From assembly GCA_940337035.1 (NCBI GenBank), contig CALNHX010001048.1, positions 186,001 through 250,000 of the forward strand: DNA of 64,000 nt, read 5' to 3'. This DNA comes from Agriotes lineatus (Eukaryota; Arthropoda; Insecta; Coleoptera; Elateridae). The notes below the pieces were generated by a model. The model saw only the letters and a program-made list of their open reading frames with translations. It had not been told where the DNA came from and did not search any database. Below, one piece after another: positions 20,390 through 31,760 of the stretch; position 1 is the first letter of the stretch, and each line of letters begins with the position of its first letter. The translations under genes and the position numbers were made by a program.

Positions 20390-21510
20390 GTACCGTCGAC
20401 ATTTCGAACAATGTTCTAGTGCAAGCCATATTAAAAGCAGCCGGTTATCCGTCCGTAGCGCTTCTATTTTTAAGCCAAAACTAGAAACCCCGATTCAACC
20501 CTTTCCGTGAGCATATGGAACCATATTTCAGAGTTTAAAAAATCCCCTAGGTGCTATTAATTATAGCCGCCCCCCGAGTGCTCGCCCCCATTTCTCACGC
20601 CGCCGGATTTCTTGGCGTTTTGTTTTTGCCGAAGTTTCGGAAACATCGGCAAGTACAAGTGTTCGACATAAAGGGGGAATTCGCTTTCGGCAAAAACGCG
20701 ATTTATGTGGGAAAAGCGGCCCGCTCCCGCGGCAGCAAATCGCGATCGCAGTTTTAATTAAGTAACAGTACACTATGATTTTATGGTGCTGTTAAATCGC
20801 CTGCAAATGTGTATTTTGGTTACGAGAAGGGGGATCAAAGAAAACAGTTTTATATCCTTGGGCTGTGGGTGTGCAAACAATGCTGTGTGGAGAGCTTTCT
20901 GCCTTGTTAATTACGTCTGTGGCCATTAAGTAAAAACCAAGGTTCGTATCGTAAATTTGAATAACCATTCGCTATTAATTGTATTAATGAAATATCGGAC
21001 GGTGTAGGAACACACAATCAAAAAGGAGAATAAGCTAATTTGTCGTTGATTAAGCGGTGTCGGCCTAGTGATAACTTCGGCGCAATTACTTTCCGCGCGA
21101 AATTAATTTCGCGGATTCATTGAGGCCAACCTGCCCTTCGATTTCCTCGCCGGACAAACATCCACTAATTGCACTCGCTTTTTTATAGCGCGTTTCATTG
21201 GCCATTCGCGCGGTTTGCCTACGTCACTCCCCCTCCTGTTTACAAATGCAACCATTAGTCAATAATCCCATTTCATGAATGATTTTTATTGTCTTCCTAC
21301 GCCTGTCCTCCGCAAAAATCTGCCTCTGCGATTGCAAACCTGCAAATTGGCTAATTAAGTTACCGCTCCTCGTCACCACACACGGCATTTTATTGACTGC
21401 CGCCCACGAACCGCGATTATGAATGCACCTAAGCCCTTTTTTCGTATCGCGCCTAACGCGGGCTCCCGAGACGCCCTGAAAGCATACAACTCCTGACACT
21501 GACACCATTT
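20390..21510. other. GC-richer ORF-poor island, possible cis-regulatory DNA
   Basis: Clearly GC-richer than its flanks and without transposon motifs. Short frames here (20551-20757, 21224-21508) exist on both strands and have no domain; I do not regard them as genes. The island has several homeodomain-type cores (AATTAATT, CTAATTAAG, CATTAGTC) and an 18-bp perfect palindrome at 21096-21113. This texture is typical of conserved non-coding DNA near developmental genes, which would need cross-species alignment to show. Confidence 0.35.
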
Positions 21511-22539
21511 AGATACACAGGGATCTTCTTCTTCTTCCACAAAGTTGTACTTCTATGAGCCCTTATTGCTCCTCCAGAGGAAGATTTCTCTTGTTAGGTG
21601 ACTACCAAAACTATCTCATTTATCTTAATAGATTAGAGCACTGTGTCGGTTTCAAAATTATTTTCTATATTATGGTTCAGTTAAGTTAAGAAAAGAACAA
21701 CCAAATCATTTCTGTAAGCTTCTTAACCACGAAGTTCTTCGTCGTGCCACTCCTTTTGCCTTTGACCCTGTCTTGCATAATTTGTTTTAAAATTGATTAC
21801 TTCTACTTTCTTCTAGGAAACAATTTTTCCTTAGAGATAGACCATCCATGCTATATAGCAGAATCAAGAACACGAAGCATCTAGCCATTCTAATTCCTAA
21901 GGGAAGGTTTTAAGTTCTTCATTTTGATGAAGAATGTTCTAACCATGGCAATCCTCATGTTGACATCTTGCATCCGATCGTTGTTTTAGTTTATCCCGGT
22001 TCTCAAATATTTGCCTTATCAACGCATTCAACAGTCTCGCTGGTTATAGTAATATTGGTTAACCGTTGGGGGTGCTCTGCTTACCACTAAGTGTTTTATC
22101 AGCGTTGCCAGCTTGAGGCACATTTTCCTATTCTGAGAAAATGTTTTCCACGTTCTAGACAATTTTGAAAAAATCCACAGAAATTACTTGATCCACCATT
22201 ATATTAGGCATTCTTTACAAGTCTGTAGGTTTCAAAATTTTGAAATTCAACCGGAGAACCTATTTCAGGTGAAATTGGAAAAGAACCAATTTCAAGACAA
22301 ATTACCAAAATAACCGGAAAATCTTATTATTTTGTTTTTGGGAGCACAAAGTTTTACAGCTTATTCTATCACAAGCAAAATAATAATTAACAACTGGCTT
22401 CAACTTACAACTATAAAATTTGTTTTATGTTGTTTATACCCGAAAGTGACGGTTCCTAATAAATAAATAGGATTTTAATATCCATTGAAGATGTAAACTA
22501 GAAAGACAGAAAACGATAAGTAGAACAAGTCATGGAATT
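21511..22539. other. Anonymous DNA
   Basis: No gene or repeat recognised in about 1 kb. Confidence 0.3.
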
Positions 22540-23180
22540 TGAATACTTCAGCCCAGGAGGGCTAAAGTCCCAGTAACCTCAGCCACAGCAGACTTTCCAG
22601 TCGAGCTCTTGCAGTCCAGAAGCCAATTTTCGGTTGTGAAATTCATCCCCCTAAACCTGCAGAACCACCCCCTAAACCTACACTACCGTTTCCGCCGAGC
22701 ATACACCAGACAGCAGGCCGTCCGAAACCTACGATTCAGCTCCGCGACCCTTCCAGAGCGCCATAGCAAAGGCCACAATTAAGTACAAGCACTACTTACA
22801 TGGAGATGTTCGCTCTCAGCCAACAGGGAGTTGCTAAAAACGTCACTTAATGGAATTTAAGCTCGCCGAACATACCTAGAAGCGAAATCATATCACGCGC
22901 TCACCAAGAATTTCCAGCACACTCGATTTTTTAAAGTTGAATCTAGTCTATTACGAATGGCATCGGCCGGCAAGATTATCGTGACGCACTGGACCACCTT
23001 CATACGAAACTTTCACAAGCGAAATTTGGTTCCAGGGGCGCAATTAACCCTAGAACAGTTGTATATGGTTCAGGCTTCATAAACACTCACGGGCGGCCAT
23101 TAACATTTTTAGTCTCAGAATTGGTCACCGGCAGACCCGCCCAGGCACTTGGAGGTCCAGCGGACGCAAATAAGGTACCT
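22540..23180. other. GC-richer ORF-less island
   Basis: Compositionally distinct stretch (rich in CC, AGCC and CCGC words) with stops in all frames and no transposon motif that I can identify. It could be old host non-coding DNA or a decayed exon. Confidence 0.3.
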
Positions 23181-23962
23181 GTTTAATTTCATTTCCAAAT
23201 TGTACATATATTAGGCGTATTAAGTTTAGTTTTAATAAAATGAAATAGGGTGGAATTAATATACAAGTTTATCTGTTCTGTCCTTAGTCTAATAATTCAA
23301 AGTAGATCACAACAAGCCTTTGACTACTGAACTACCCAAGGGCATATAAACTCGAAAAGTCAATTTATAGGCGCCATTTCGTCACAGTATTGTTTGTAAT
23401 ATTGGAACATGGATTTTTGCTGTAAATATACAGAAAATTCCATTAATATTAAGGTCTTCCATGAAATTCATCTATTTACATGCACTCTACTATAGAAGTG
23501 CTCCGATATTTTTCATTTCTGTATTTTGCGGACACGGATACGATTTTGAAGGCTTGAACTTTGCTGCTAGGCTTTGGTTTTGCAGGTATTTTTCCTCTAC
23601 TTTCAGCTCCATACTCATTCCTACTAACTCTTCTTAATTCTTTGGCATTTTTTGTAAATGTTAACTACATTGTTCTAAATTTTCTTCCGTAAAAATCATT
23701 ACAAACCAGCAACCACAAATTTGCAATACACGTGCTTAGCGCTTACACTTACTATTGGAGTCACAGCCATATATGAAACAAAATTGTAAATTGTTAATGA
23801 AAGATAAGAATTTAGGTGTTCAGCAACACCGTGGCAATGATATTTTTTTTAATGTAGTTGTAGCTAGTTCAGCAACTCCTTGCTATTCATAGCTGGGGTA
23901 TCACGAATCACTTTAGTTTGTTATGAACTAAAGGGTTTCCTTGACTCATCACCAATTATGTC
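23181..23962. other. Anonymous AT-rich DNA
   Basis: Nothing recognisable. Confidence 0.3.
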
Positions 23963-24283
23963 TTAATCACTTTCTTCATATAGCAGGATATCCTGAGGCA
24001 GTTTGCGCTTCAAGCGTGTGTGAATATTTCTTCTTCCCAACGAGTAAGACTTTGTTGCAGGGCACAATAATAATTTTTCCTTGTAACGTTTGTATAATTT
24101 AGTAACAAATTGCTTGATCGTTGGTATTTTTAATTGTCGGTGTATTAAAGAATTCTTAATAAACCATGGAGCGTTTAGTATTATTCTGAGCACTTTGTTT
24201 TGGAATGTTTGAGGCAATGATCTAAACCAGCAAAGAAAGTCAACATCACAGTGTTTAGCACTAAGGCACCCTAGCTTTTCCAA
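23963..24283 (-). pseudogene. Jockey-like LINE reverse transcriptase C-terminal fragment
   Basis: A 106-codon minus-strand frame contains NKVLRIILNAPWFIKNSLIH, then RQLKIPTIKQFV and RLKRKLPQDIL. This is the highly conserved C-terminal block of jockey ORF2 (QSK.LR.I.NAPW...N..IH.DL.IPTV...). The usual HPN..A.. block is changed to CPATKSYSLG. The ATG is not a true start; the reverse transcriptase core upstream is absent, so this is a 3'-end relic. Confidence 0.8.
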
Positions 24284-24429
24284 CCTTCAAATTTGAGTCG
24301 ACGTGTTGGCCTATTGTCTCCATAATCAGCTACGACACGCCTGGTTGTGCAAGACAAATGTGGAAGGAATTGTGTACGTCAGTATTCAAATGACAAACAC
24401 CAGGGAACACCGAAAAATCAATATCAGGC

Positions 24430-24800
24430 AACAAAAGGAGCGACGGCCGCAGGTTGTCTCCCAGATGTCACTTGGCGTAAAAATATATGTCTATAGAAAA
24501 CAAAGTAGGACTCTACAAGTGTGCCGTAAGACCGCTGTTAACCTATACAGGTGAGACAATGGCTGACACAGCTAAGGCTAAGCAAAAACTTCGAACAACC
24601 GAGCTATAAATAGTTGATAAGACCTTGCGAGATCGCTGCAAAATACAGGACATCGGTGAATTTATTAAAACTTGAAGGAGAAAGTGGAATAGTATCCTGA
24701 TAGCATGATTGAGGATCGATTGCCAAGAATAGCCAGAGATAACGTCCCAACAGGAAGAAGAAAAGTCGGACGTCCGCCCAAATGACGGAAACAGAGCTGA
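24430..24800 (+). pseudogene. RTE-like LINE reverse transcriptase C-terminal fragment
   Basis: Plus-strand frames give SIENKVGLYKCAVRPLLTY (about 24491-24545), KLRTTEL-stop-IVDKTLRDRC (24583-24630), IQDIGEFIKT, and in a shifted frame MIEDRLPRIARDNVPTGRRK followed by VGRPPK (about 24703-24785). This is the standard C-terminal tail of insect 'endonuclease-reverse transcriptase' LINEs (YG.ETW ... LR..E...LR.I.GKT..DR.R ... GRPPKRW). It has at least two stops and a frameshift. The catalytic core is not found upstream in phase. Confidence 0.75.
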
Positions 24801-26231
24801 ATCTCACCCTCCATAAAGTTACCACGAAAGCAAAATTATTTAAAAAAACAGGCGTGACGCCTAAATACAGGAAGAGGAAGAAAAGAAGGAAGACTGTGTA
24901 TTGAAATTATATCTGGGTTTTATAAATACATATTAAGCAAGCAGACGATTATAATTTTAAGAGTAGGCAAGTGTACTTTACTGACTCAATTTCAAATAAG
25001 GAACATGCAAGTGGGTCTTTCTAAGCATCGATTGGCAGGGTACAAACAGATCGATGATAAACTGCATAAAAATGGAATGCGTTAGGCTTTCCAAGAGACA
25101 ACTGTCCAGTTAGCCTGAATGCAAATGCCTGCACCCCTGAGCTATTTGAAAAATTCCTGCAGCAGAGCATTTTTGCTGATTTCTTCAAGAAGTCGACATA
25201 AACCAGCGGCCATTATTAATGTTACATTTGAACTACGACATGGAGATGTGACAACAAAATAGATCGGAATTTTGTTGATTTAGAAGTAATACTTTTCCTT
25301 GACATACCTTGGCGAGGCCGCATATGTGAGTATTTAAAGGCCCTGAGAGACTGAACCTCGAATTTCTGTAGTTGAGCTGCTCCGGACTGTCTTTTGTGCT
25401 TATTAAATGCATATCGAAAATAATTTTGCAATTAACATACAATTAACGAGTTTTTATTTCATAAATTATTGGTTTTAAAATTGCTGGGCAAGACTACTCA
25501 AAAATCATGAAACTCTCGGAAGAAACGATTCCAAAATCGAAAAATTTTAAATTCTTAAAAATAGCTTGCCCTTTTTCTCATATAATTTAAAATAAAATAA
25601 AAATGTACCTTGTAACTTGCGTACTACCCAAATCTAGCTTCAAGCAAAATTTAAGTAGGCTGCATTTTCCGGATAATGAGAAGATGGAGGAACAATTCCA
25701 AATAAAGCAAAAAAAAAACATCTCTGATGAAACTAACGTTTCAATATTGGCAGATGGAGAAGGTGTATATAGAAAAGTGAAGATATTGCTTAGTAAATAA
25801 AAATGTACGAGCACAGACCAGATTTCATTGGACGCAGTCTCGTAAATAAGCAAAATATATGGATTTCTGATAATAGAGATAGTGCTGGTTGACAGACATG
25901 TTAGACATATTTGTCAATTCAATTGTAAACGATCGTTGCCTTGCCAAAATGTTGGTCAATAGCGACCGTTCTGAATATAATAACTTGCATACTAGTACAG
26001 GGAGTGCAATTGCTTGCATGAAAACGAAATTTTCAACTGGAACCAAGGGCGATTGCAGTAGATAAAGAGTTCTCCATGATCATAAACATTTTCCAAACAA
26101 TTAGGTAAGATATGTGAATTTATTAAATATTAGCATAGCCTCATGGCAATTTATTCAGAGACAAAAAATTCCTATTCGTAAGTCAAAATGCCAAAATCTG
26201 ATTACATTGTCTATTTTTTTATAATCGCGCT
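24801..26231. other. Anonymous AT-rich DNA
   Basis: No gene recognised. Short frames (25222-25442, 25587-26046) occur in pairs on both strands and show no motif. Confidence 0.3.
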
Positions 26232-27945
26232 ATATCCCAGTGTGCACTGACATGTTGAAACATAACCTTTATGTTAACGTCGAAGTGTTGCGAAAACCAA
26301 CCATCTTATTGCATAATTTAAATACATATGTTAAGTCTCTAACGGCGTTACCTCTTCTACAGAAAATTTACGTGTTTTAACATTAAAACGACGTTTTATC
26401 AGCACCAATTTCCAGTTAAATGGTAACGCTATAAATACGTTACATTTTAACTGAAACTTGTCTTTTACGCGGAAACGTTTTGGTTGGGACAAAGTTGATG
26501 ACGACAAAACAACGTTACTTTTTAACACAAACGTCTACGGGTTTTTTACGCTAAGATGGCATTTTACTTTACACTAAATTAACGTCACGTTTCTATTAGA
26601 TGCAACGTTATAACAACGCTGTAACATATTTTTACGAACATTTTATTTTAAATGATCTACGTTTATGCAATGTCATTTTACTCTATATTTTTCAACGTCA
26701 TTCCGGTATGCACTGTTTAAGTAACGACATTAAACTTTTAGCTCATGTTACCGTAGTTATTACGTAATTTCCAACCGAAAATGTAAACTGAACGGTTTTC
26801 GATAGACTACACTCATTCTTTTGTTTTTGAAGGTTTTTATTATTAATAAAACGGCGATTTCATTTGACCAACAAAATCTCAAAACAAATCTGATAACGAT
26901 ATGTTTTTCGGACTTTTTCCACTGTCTAGAGTGATAACTGCGTCAATACTAGTTCTGCCGAAAATCGAGAGCCTGAAAAAAATTAAGCTTAGTGGAACAT
27001 GGGACCAACTATCTATCGAATATTCTTTTAATGCAACATCTTCTGCTAGCCTTATGTCAAACTGGATTAATAAGCACACAGCGTTCTGAACCACAGATTT
27101 TTTCTTATAGAGACAGAAATGGCGATCTAAATAGTGAATCCAGATCCCAAGACAAAGAGAAAGAACACTTCATTATAGTATAGTATCGGAAATCGTTTCA
27201 ATTGGTCGAGAATATCATTTGAGCAATGACCTCACGACTCCGAGCAGCGTGTTTGCTGCCAACCTTACGTAATAGAAGTACTACGTGTTTTTGCCAACGT
27301 TTTACATTAAACTGCTGGTTTAAAAACACTTAAAATCAACGATATAAAAACGTAACGCACAAACGTAATTATCACGTAGTTGTATCAACGTCATATCGAC
27401 GTTAAGAGTCAACTACTTATCTAAAAGGCGTTTTCTATTAACGCTATTTTAAAGTAACATGGAAAATGTTGAATTTTTCTGTTTCCTTGAACACCCCATA
27501 TCTACGTTGCATATTAACTGCTGAACTAGGAAACATTCAAATTTAACAATATAATAATAAATAGTGTCCAAACGTAAATAACGCGTCTTTATATCACCGT
27601 CATATCGACTTTAAGCGCTGGCTAATAATCCTAAAAACATCTTATATCAATGTTACTTTAACGTACCACAAAAGGCTAGCGTTAAAAAGTTTTTGTTGGT
27701 TTGCTGGTCTAAAAAGCACTAAAACTCAACGACATATCGGAGTCATATAAAGACGGCCGATTAACGGCCTAGCCGACACGTATAATGAACGACATAATTT
27801 CGTAAACAGTAAAAACAATTTAGGTAGCGAAATTGACACTATCTGTTGCACTCAAACTTAATGTTGAATTTTCAATTAACGCCTTTCAACTATCTCATAG
27901 TTTTTTATGTATTATACATGTGTGTCTTCTGGGATATTTGCAGGA
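26232..27945. repeat. AACGT-rich repeat domain, possibly a non-autonomous transposon
   Basis: Two blocks (about 26330-26780 and 27290-27800) are packed with AACGT/ACGTT words separated by 10-25 AT-rich bases. In the second block a degenerate ~200-bp unit repeats, marked by the phrase CTGCTGGTTTAAAAACACT at about 27311, again near 27517 and 27711 (spacing 206 and 194). The domain is bracketed by TATATCCCAGTGTGCAC (26232) and CTTCTGGGATATTTG (about 27926-27940), which are inverted relative to each other over TATCCCAG. This suggests one element with subterminal repeats. The middle (26790-27290) lacks the motif. Confidence 0.5.
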
Positions 27946-29085
27946 ATTAATATAAAAAATACGACGTTCCTGTAGTACTTGTATTTAATTGCACGACTGT
28001 TACCACAGCAAATGTTGCACCTGGCTATAAAGTACGCAATTTAAATAAAGTTCAAAACTCAGTTACAACCCGAAATGAATAAACAATAATTTTACCACTA
28101 AATGAGGTGAACGATTTAAAAGCATTGCGTTCAGCCGTTAATATTTTAACTTGTAACAGAATTATGTATTCACCGTCAACAATTATTATTAACTACCAGG
28201 ATCTTCACATCTTCAAAAATGTTTTTTAAATCTGTCTCCATTATAATTTCAAATTCATGTGGAAACAATACCAAGACGACACTGCGAAAACAATAACGAA
28301 CCTCTCTCCAATTTTACCTGTTGATGTTTCAATAGCTTGTGGCATTTTATATGCAAGTTGTTTTGTAAGGAAATTGCTGATATGCGGTTTTAATTGTGAC
28401 TACTAACGTCAACCATACCGTTCTGGGGAGTCGCTATTATAACTGATGGATTGACTTAGAAGGTTTGTATATAAATACTTCAGTCTCATATAAGCTTGTC
28501 TAGAAAACAAATATTTTATCACCACTAAATCACGATTTAGTACAGCAAGCTGCAGTCGCTTTAATGAGATCATACATAATATTGCTGGTGAAATTAGTTG
28601 TGAAGTGATAATTAGGTATATCAATCCATTTACGTCGTTCCTTCACGCTCATTTGCAATGTAAGTCTTCATTATAAATTGCAATTTTGCATAATTGTAAA
28701 CGATCGTTACCAAGATGAATATACGTTGTAGTTTTATCTGGGATACATAGAAAAGTTGACAAATAATATTTTTTTCAATATTCGGAATCACAAAATTAAA
28801 TTCTTTAAAAAGGTTTCGAACAGGTCAGTTCGACAAAGAAAATGTTACCACCCGCAGAACAGCTTTAAATAGAAAACTTATGCGTGCTACTAGTAAGCGA
28901 TTTTATTCCTACTGATAGTTTAGTGTAGAACTTATGTAAGTATTCTGAAGAAACAGAAATTATCTTCCTACTCTATTGAATTATGTTTCTAATTTCAGTA
29001 TCTCACACAACTTAACGAATCATCAAGTCATCGTCTATTATTATTTCAAATCTGTCATCTGAGGTAACCACTAGGTATTCGGTTT
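27946..29085. other. Anonymous AT-rich DNA
   Basis: Nothing recognisable; the 71-codon minus frame 28409-28624 has no motif. Confidence 0.3.
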
Positions 29086-29530
29086 TTACCATACCCTTTT
29101 GCAGTCCTCAGCTTTATATGATGCATAGAGTCGGCTGAGTATGAATTCCAAATCGTACAAGTCTTGCGCCAGTGCCACTTCGTCATCTGCAACTAAGCCA
29201 ATGCTCTGGCTTAGAAAGGGAGCACAATGGCTGCATTGCGCTTTCGAAAAAACAAAGAGTTTGCAAGCCATAAACAACTCTCCACTTATGCAACTGGAGA
29301 AGCTATACAAAATGGACACAGAAGCGCCAGCAGCTTTTTCAGTCATTCTATTCGAATTTTCGTTTAGCGCTCGCTTCATTCACATTCAGATCAATCACCA
29401 GCGTTCGGTTTACCACGTCCAGCACAGGTAAAATTATAAGCTGGTGGTGTGACCCACAATTATCACCATGTTTTTCTCTACAATCGGCTGGTTTCATCTT
29501 TGTTCTCTGTTTTAATACGAAGTAATCCAA
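29086..29530 (-). pseudogene. LINE endonuclease plus reverse transcriptase remnant with internal deletion
   Basis: Minus strand, reading 5' to 3': NCGSHHQLIILPVL (about 29460-29420) resembles the SDHHLL motif that ends the LINE endonuclease, with D changed to H. Only about 200 bases later GLVADDEVALAQDLYDLEFI (about 29196-29137) matches the FADD catalytic block of RTE-like reverse transcriptases (FADDQ...AE...DLE.ML). In an intact element these motifs are more than 1 kb apart, so the N-terminal reverse transcriptase is deleted. I am moderately sure. Confidence 0.45.
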
Positions 29531-30440
29531 TAAAGTTTACTGTGAGATCTTAGTAAAAGTCTTTTTTTATATTTTGTCAGGGTCGTCTGTTGGGCCAATA
29601 TTTCCATTACATGTTTCATATCCATGTAATACTATAAATAATTGTGGTTGAAAGTCCAAGTTCCGTACCCGCGTACAGTTTTAAGAGCTGATTTATTCCT
29701 TTACATGTAGTAAAACGAACTGGCCCATCACCCTGCCTCATCAACCCTCCTTAATCGAATAGTTTCGTTTTTAAGGCGCCGAAGACTAGCTTCTTTCCCT
29801 TTTTCGTTAGCTGCAGTCAGAAGATACAATGTAAACGTGAAATTTCAATAACGCATATAAGTTAGATTAATTTAAATCATGCGGGTTAATACACACAGTT
29901 AAAAAAAATGAAGATGCAGGAATGATGATATCTTATGAATCAATTTTATTTTCATAAAACGCGAGGAGAGTCCTTTTATCAGCTTAAGTTCGATGCTGAT
30001 GCTGCGAACTGTACTGGAAAGATTGTAGTATTAACTGAAATTATGTAAAATTTTAAATCTCCATATGTAAGTGTTACACATTCAATACAGCTTATCTTGT
30101 TTAAAGTTTATACAGTTTTCTTCATAACTGGAATTTTCTTTCAAATTCTAACTGTTACAAAAACTACTCCACATTCGAGAATATAACAATTGTAAGCTTT
30201 TTGCATGAATGCAATGTGCAAAGCGTGACTAACACGACCTAAGAGAGCGAGAGCAGGTTTCCATCCTGCTAAAACGTCAACTGAAGAAGTCATAACAAAT
30301 GAGTGATGAAACTGTAATAGTAGAAATTTACCGATAATTCAGACCTATCTTGTAAAGATGGACTTTATCAAAATGTATCAGAAGTAATAGTAGATGGCAT
30401 TAACAGCTAATAGTGGCAAGAATAGACCAACTGTATAAAG
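29531..30440. other. Anonymous AT-rich DNA
   Basis: No gene or repeat recognised. Confidence 0.3.
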
Positions 30441-30444
30441 AATG

Positions 30445-31760
30445 GCAATTTTTCCATTTTACCCATAAAAATGTGCATACACACATGGGAAAAGCCATTG
30501 AAACGTTATAATAAAGAAAAATACAAAAATATAACAGCAAGATTGTAAAATCAAACCAGGAGCCAATGGCGGCTCAGATCACTATCTATTGATCGCAAAA
30601 ATATTATTCCCATGCAGAAATTAAATAAATAATCGGCTAGATGATGACCAAACGTGCTTTTACTACAGAAATAAATAATAATAATAATGGTGAGGCACTA
30701 ACACCCCATGAAGGAGCTTGGCCTGCAAGGCGGAAGGTCAGAGCTACTTCATATTTATTGCAATTATAGTAGCAGTCTACTTCGTGTGATCAAACTACAG
30801 AATCAACTTAATATAAGACCTATATGCGAAGATGTAAACAGCGAGTATGATAGTAAAAAAGAAGCAATACAAAAAATGACTGGCGAACGAAACATACGAT
30901 AGACGGGAAGAATCATACATTTTTTTTATATTTCGTCATACTACAACATGAAAAATATTAGAACATGAACGTTTCGGAAGGCAGATCTACTTCCGTTTTC
31001 TACTAGAAAAACTTAGATGTAGCAGACTGCGACTATCTTTCCCAATAAACAGTGTGGTTAGTCGCACTTTGCTAGATCTAAGTTTTTCTAGTAGAAAACG
31101 GAAGTAGATCTGCCTTCCGAAACGTTCACCTACGTTTTCTTAGTTAATTTTTATTTAACTCAGTTAATTGTTGAACCCAGAAGTAGATTTCTCTTCGGAA
31201 ACATTCATGGTCTAATATATTTTATTTTGTAGTGTGCTTAAATACCAACAAAAAAAAAATAGCATGATTATCGATGCACCACCAAAAGGTTCTACAGATT
31301 ATATCAAGGAAGAATACCATGAAAACAATCGAAGGAAAATAATTTCTGGAAAGAATAGGTTTTGTCAACAGATCGAGCTCAATCTACAGAAACCTGGAGA
31401 TGTGTCACACAGCTTAAACTAATGTTACCACTAAATTTAATATTATTAGCATAAGCGAATGGCATGCCCATTACAAGAATCTCTTAACACAAAATTGACA
31501 AAAATTTCTTGAAGGCGGTGTAGCGAATGCCGTTCACAGCTAAAAACCTTGAGCGTAGTCATTATACAGGAATATGTAAAACGCAGCTTAATTTACGTTG
31601 CCCGAACAGCAATAGGCGATATCAAAGAGCGTTCTTACCAGGTCGTTCTTATACAGATAATTTGTTTTTACTTCAAGAACTCTTGTAAAAGAAGATCGGA
31701 ATGCAAAAAGACCATTTGGCTTTTATTGACCTAAAAAAATTGTAAGAACAATTTTAGAAT
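30445..31760 (+). pseudogene. RTE-like LINE (endonuclease end to reverse transcriptase start), interrupted
   Basis: Plus-strand frames give HKNVHTHTWEKP (about 30465-30500) and GANGGSDHYLLIAKI (about 30559-30603), the end of a LINE endonuclease with its SDH catalytic motif intact. A linker follows (frame 31234-31422), then ISEWHAHYKNLL (about 31450-31485), then AFLPGRSYTDNLFLLQELL (31629-31685), a stop, and HLAFIDLKK (about 31712-31738). The last two are reverse transcriptase blocks (GFR.GRS..D.IF...Q....; HLAFIDLEKAYD). Stops and frameshifts make it dead, and it ends before the catalytic FADD motif. A 161-bp hairpin (30967-31127) sits within the linker. Confidence 0.65.
30967..31127. mobile_element. 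Near-perfect 161-bp palindrome (fold-back insertion)
   Basis: Left arm 30967-31018 and right arm 31076-31127 are exact reverse complements over 52 bases (starting GAACGTTTCGGAAGGCAGAT). Pairing continues with a few mismatches into the middle (TAGCAGACTGCGACTA / TAGTCGCACTTTGCTA), leaving a loop of about 20 bases. No coding capacity. A degenerate third copy of the arm end (AGAAGTAGAT...CTTCGGAAACATTC) lies at about 31180-31208. Perfect arms imply recent origin or gene conversion between arms. Confidence 0.85.

Noticed and set aside
31500..31760. 61-codon frame as a standalone gene
   Set aside because: The neighbouring frame carries reverse transcriptase motifs; the open frame is a shadow of a dead LINE.
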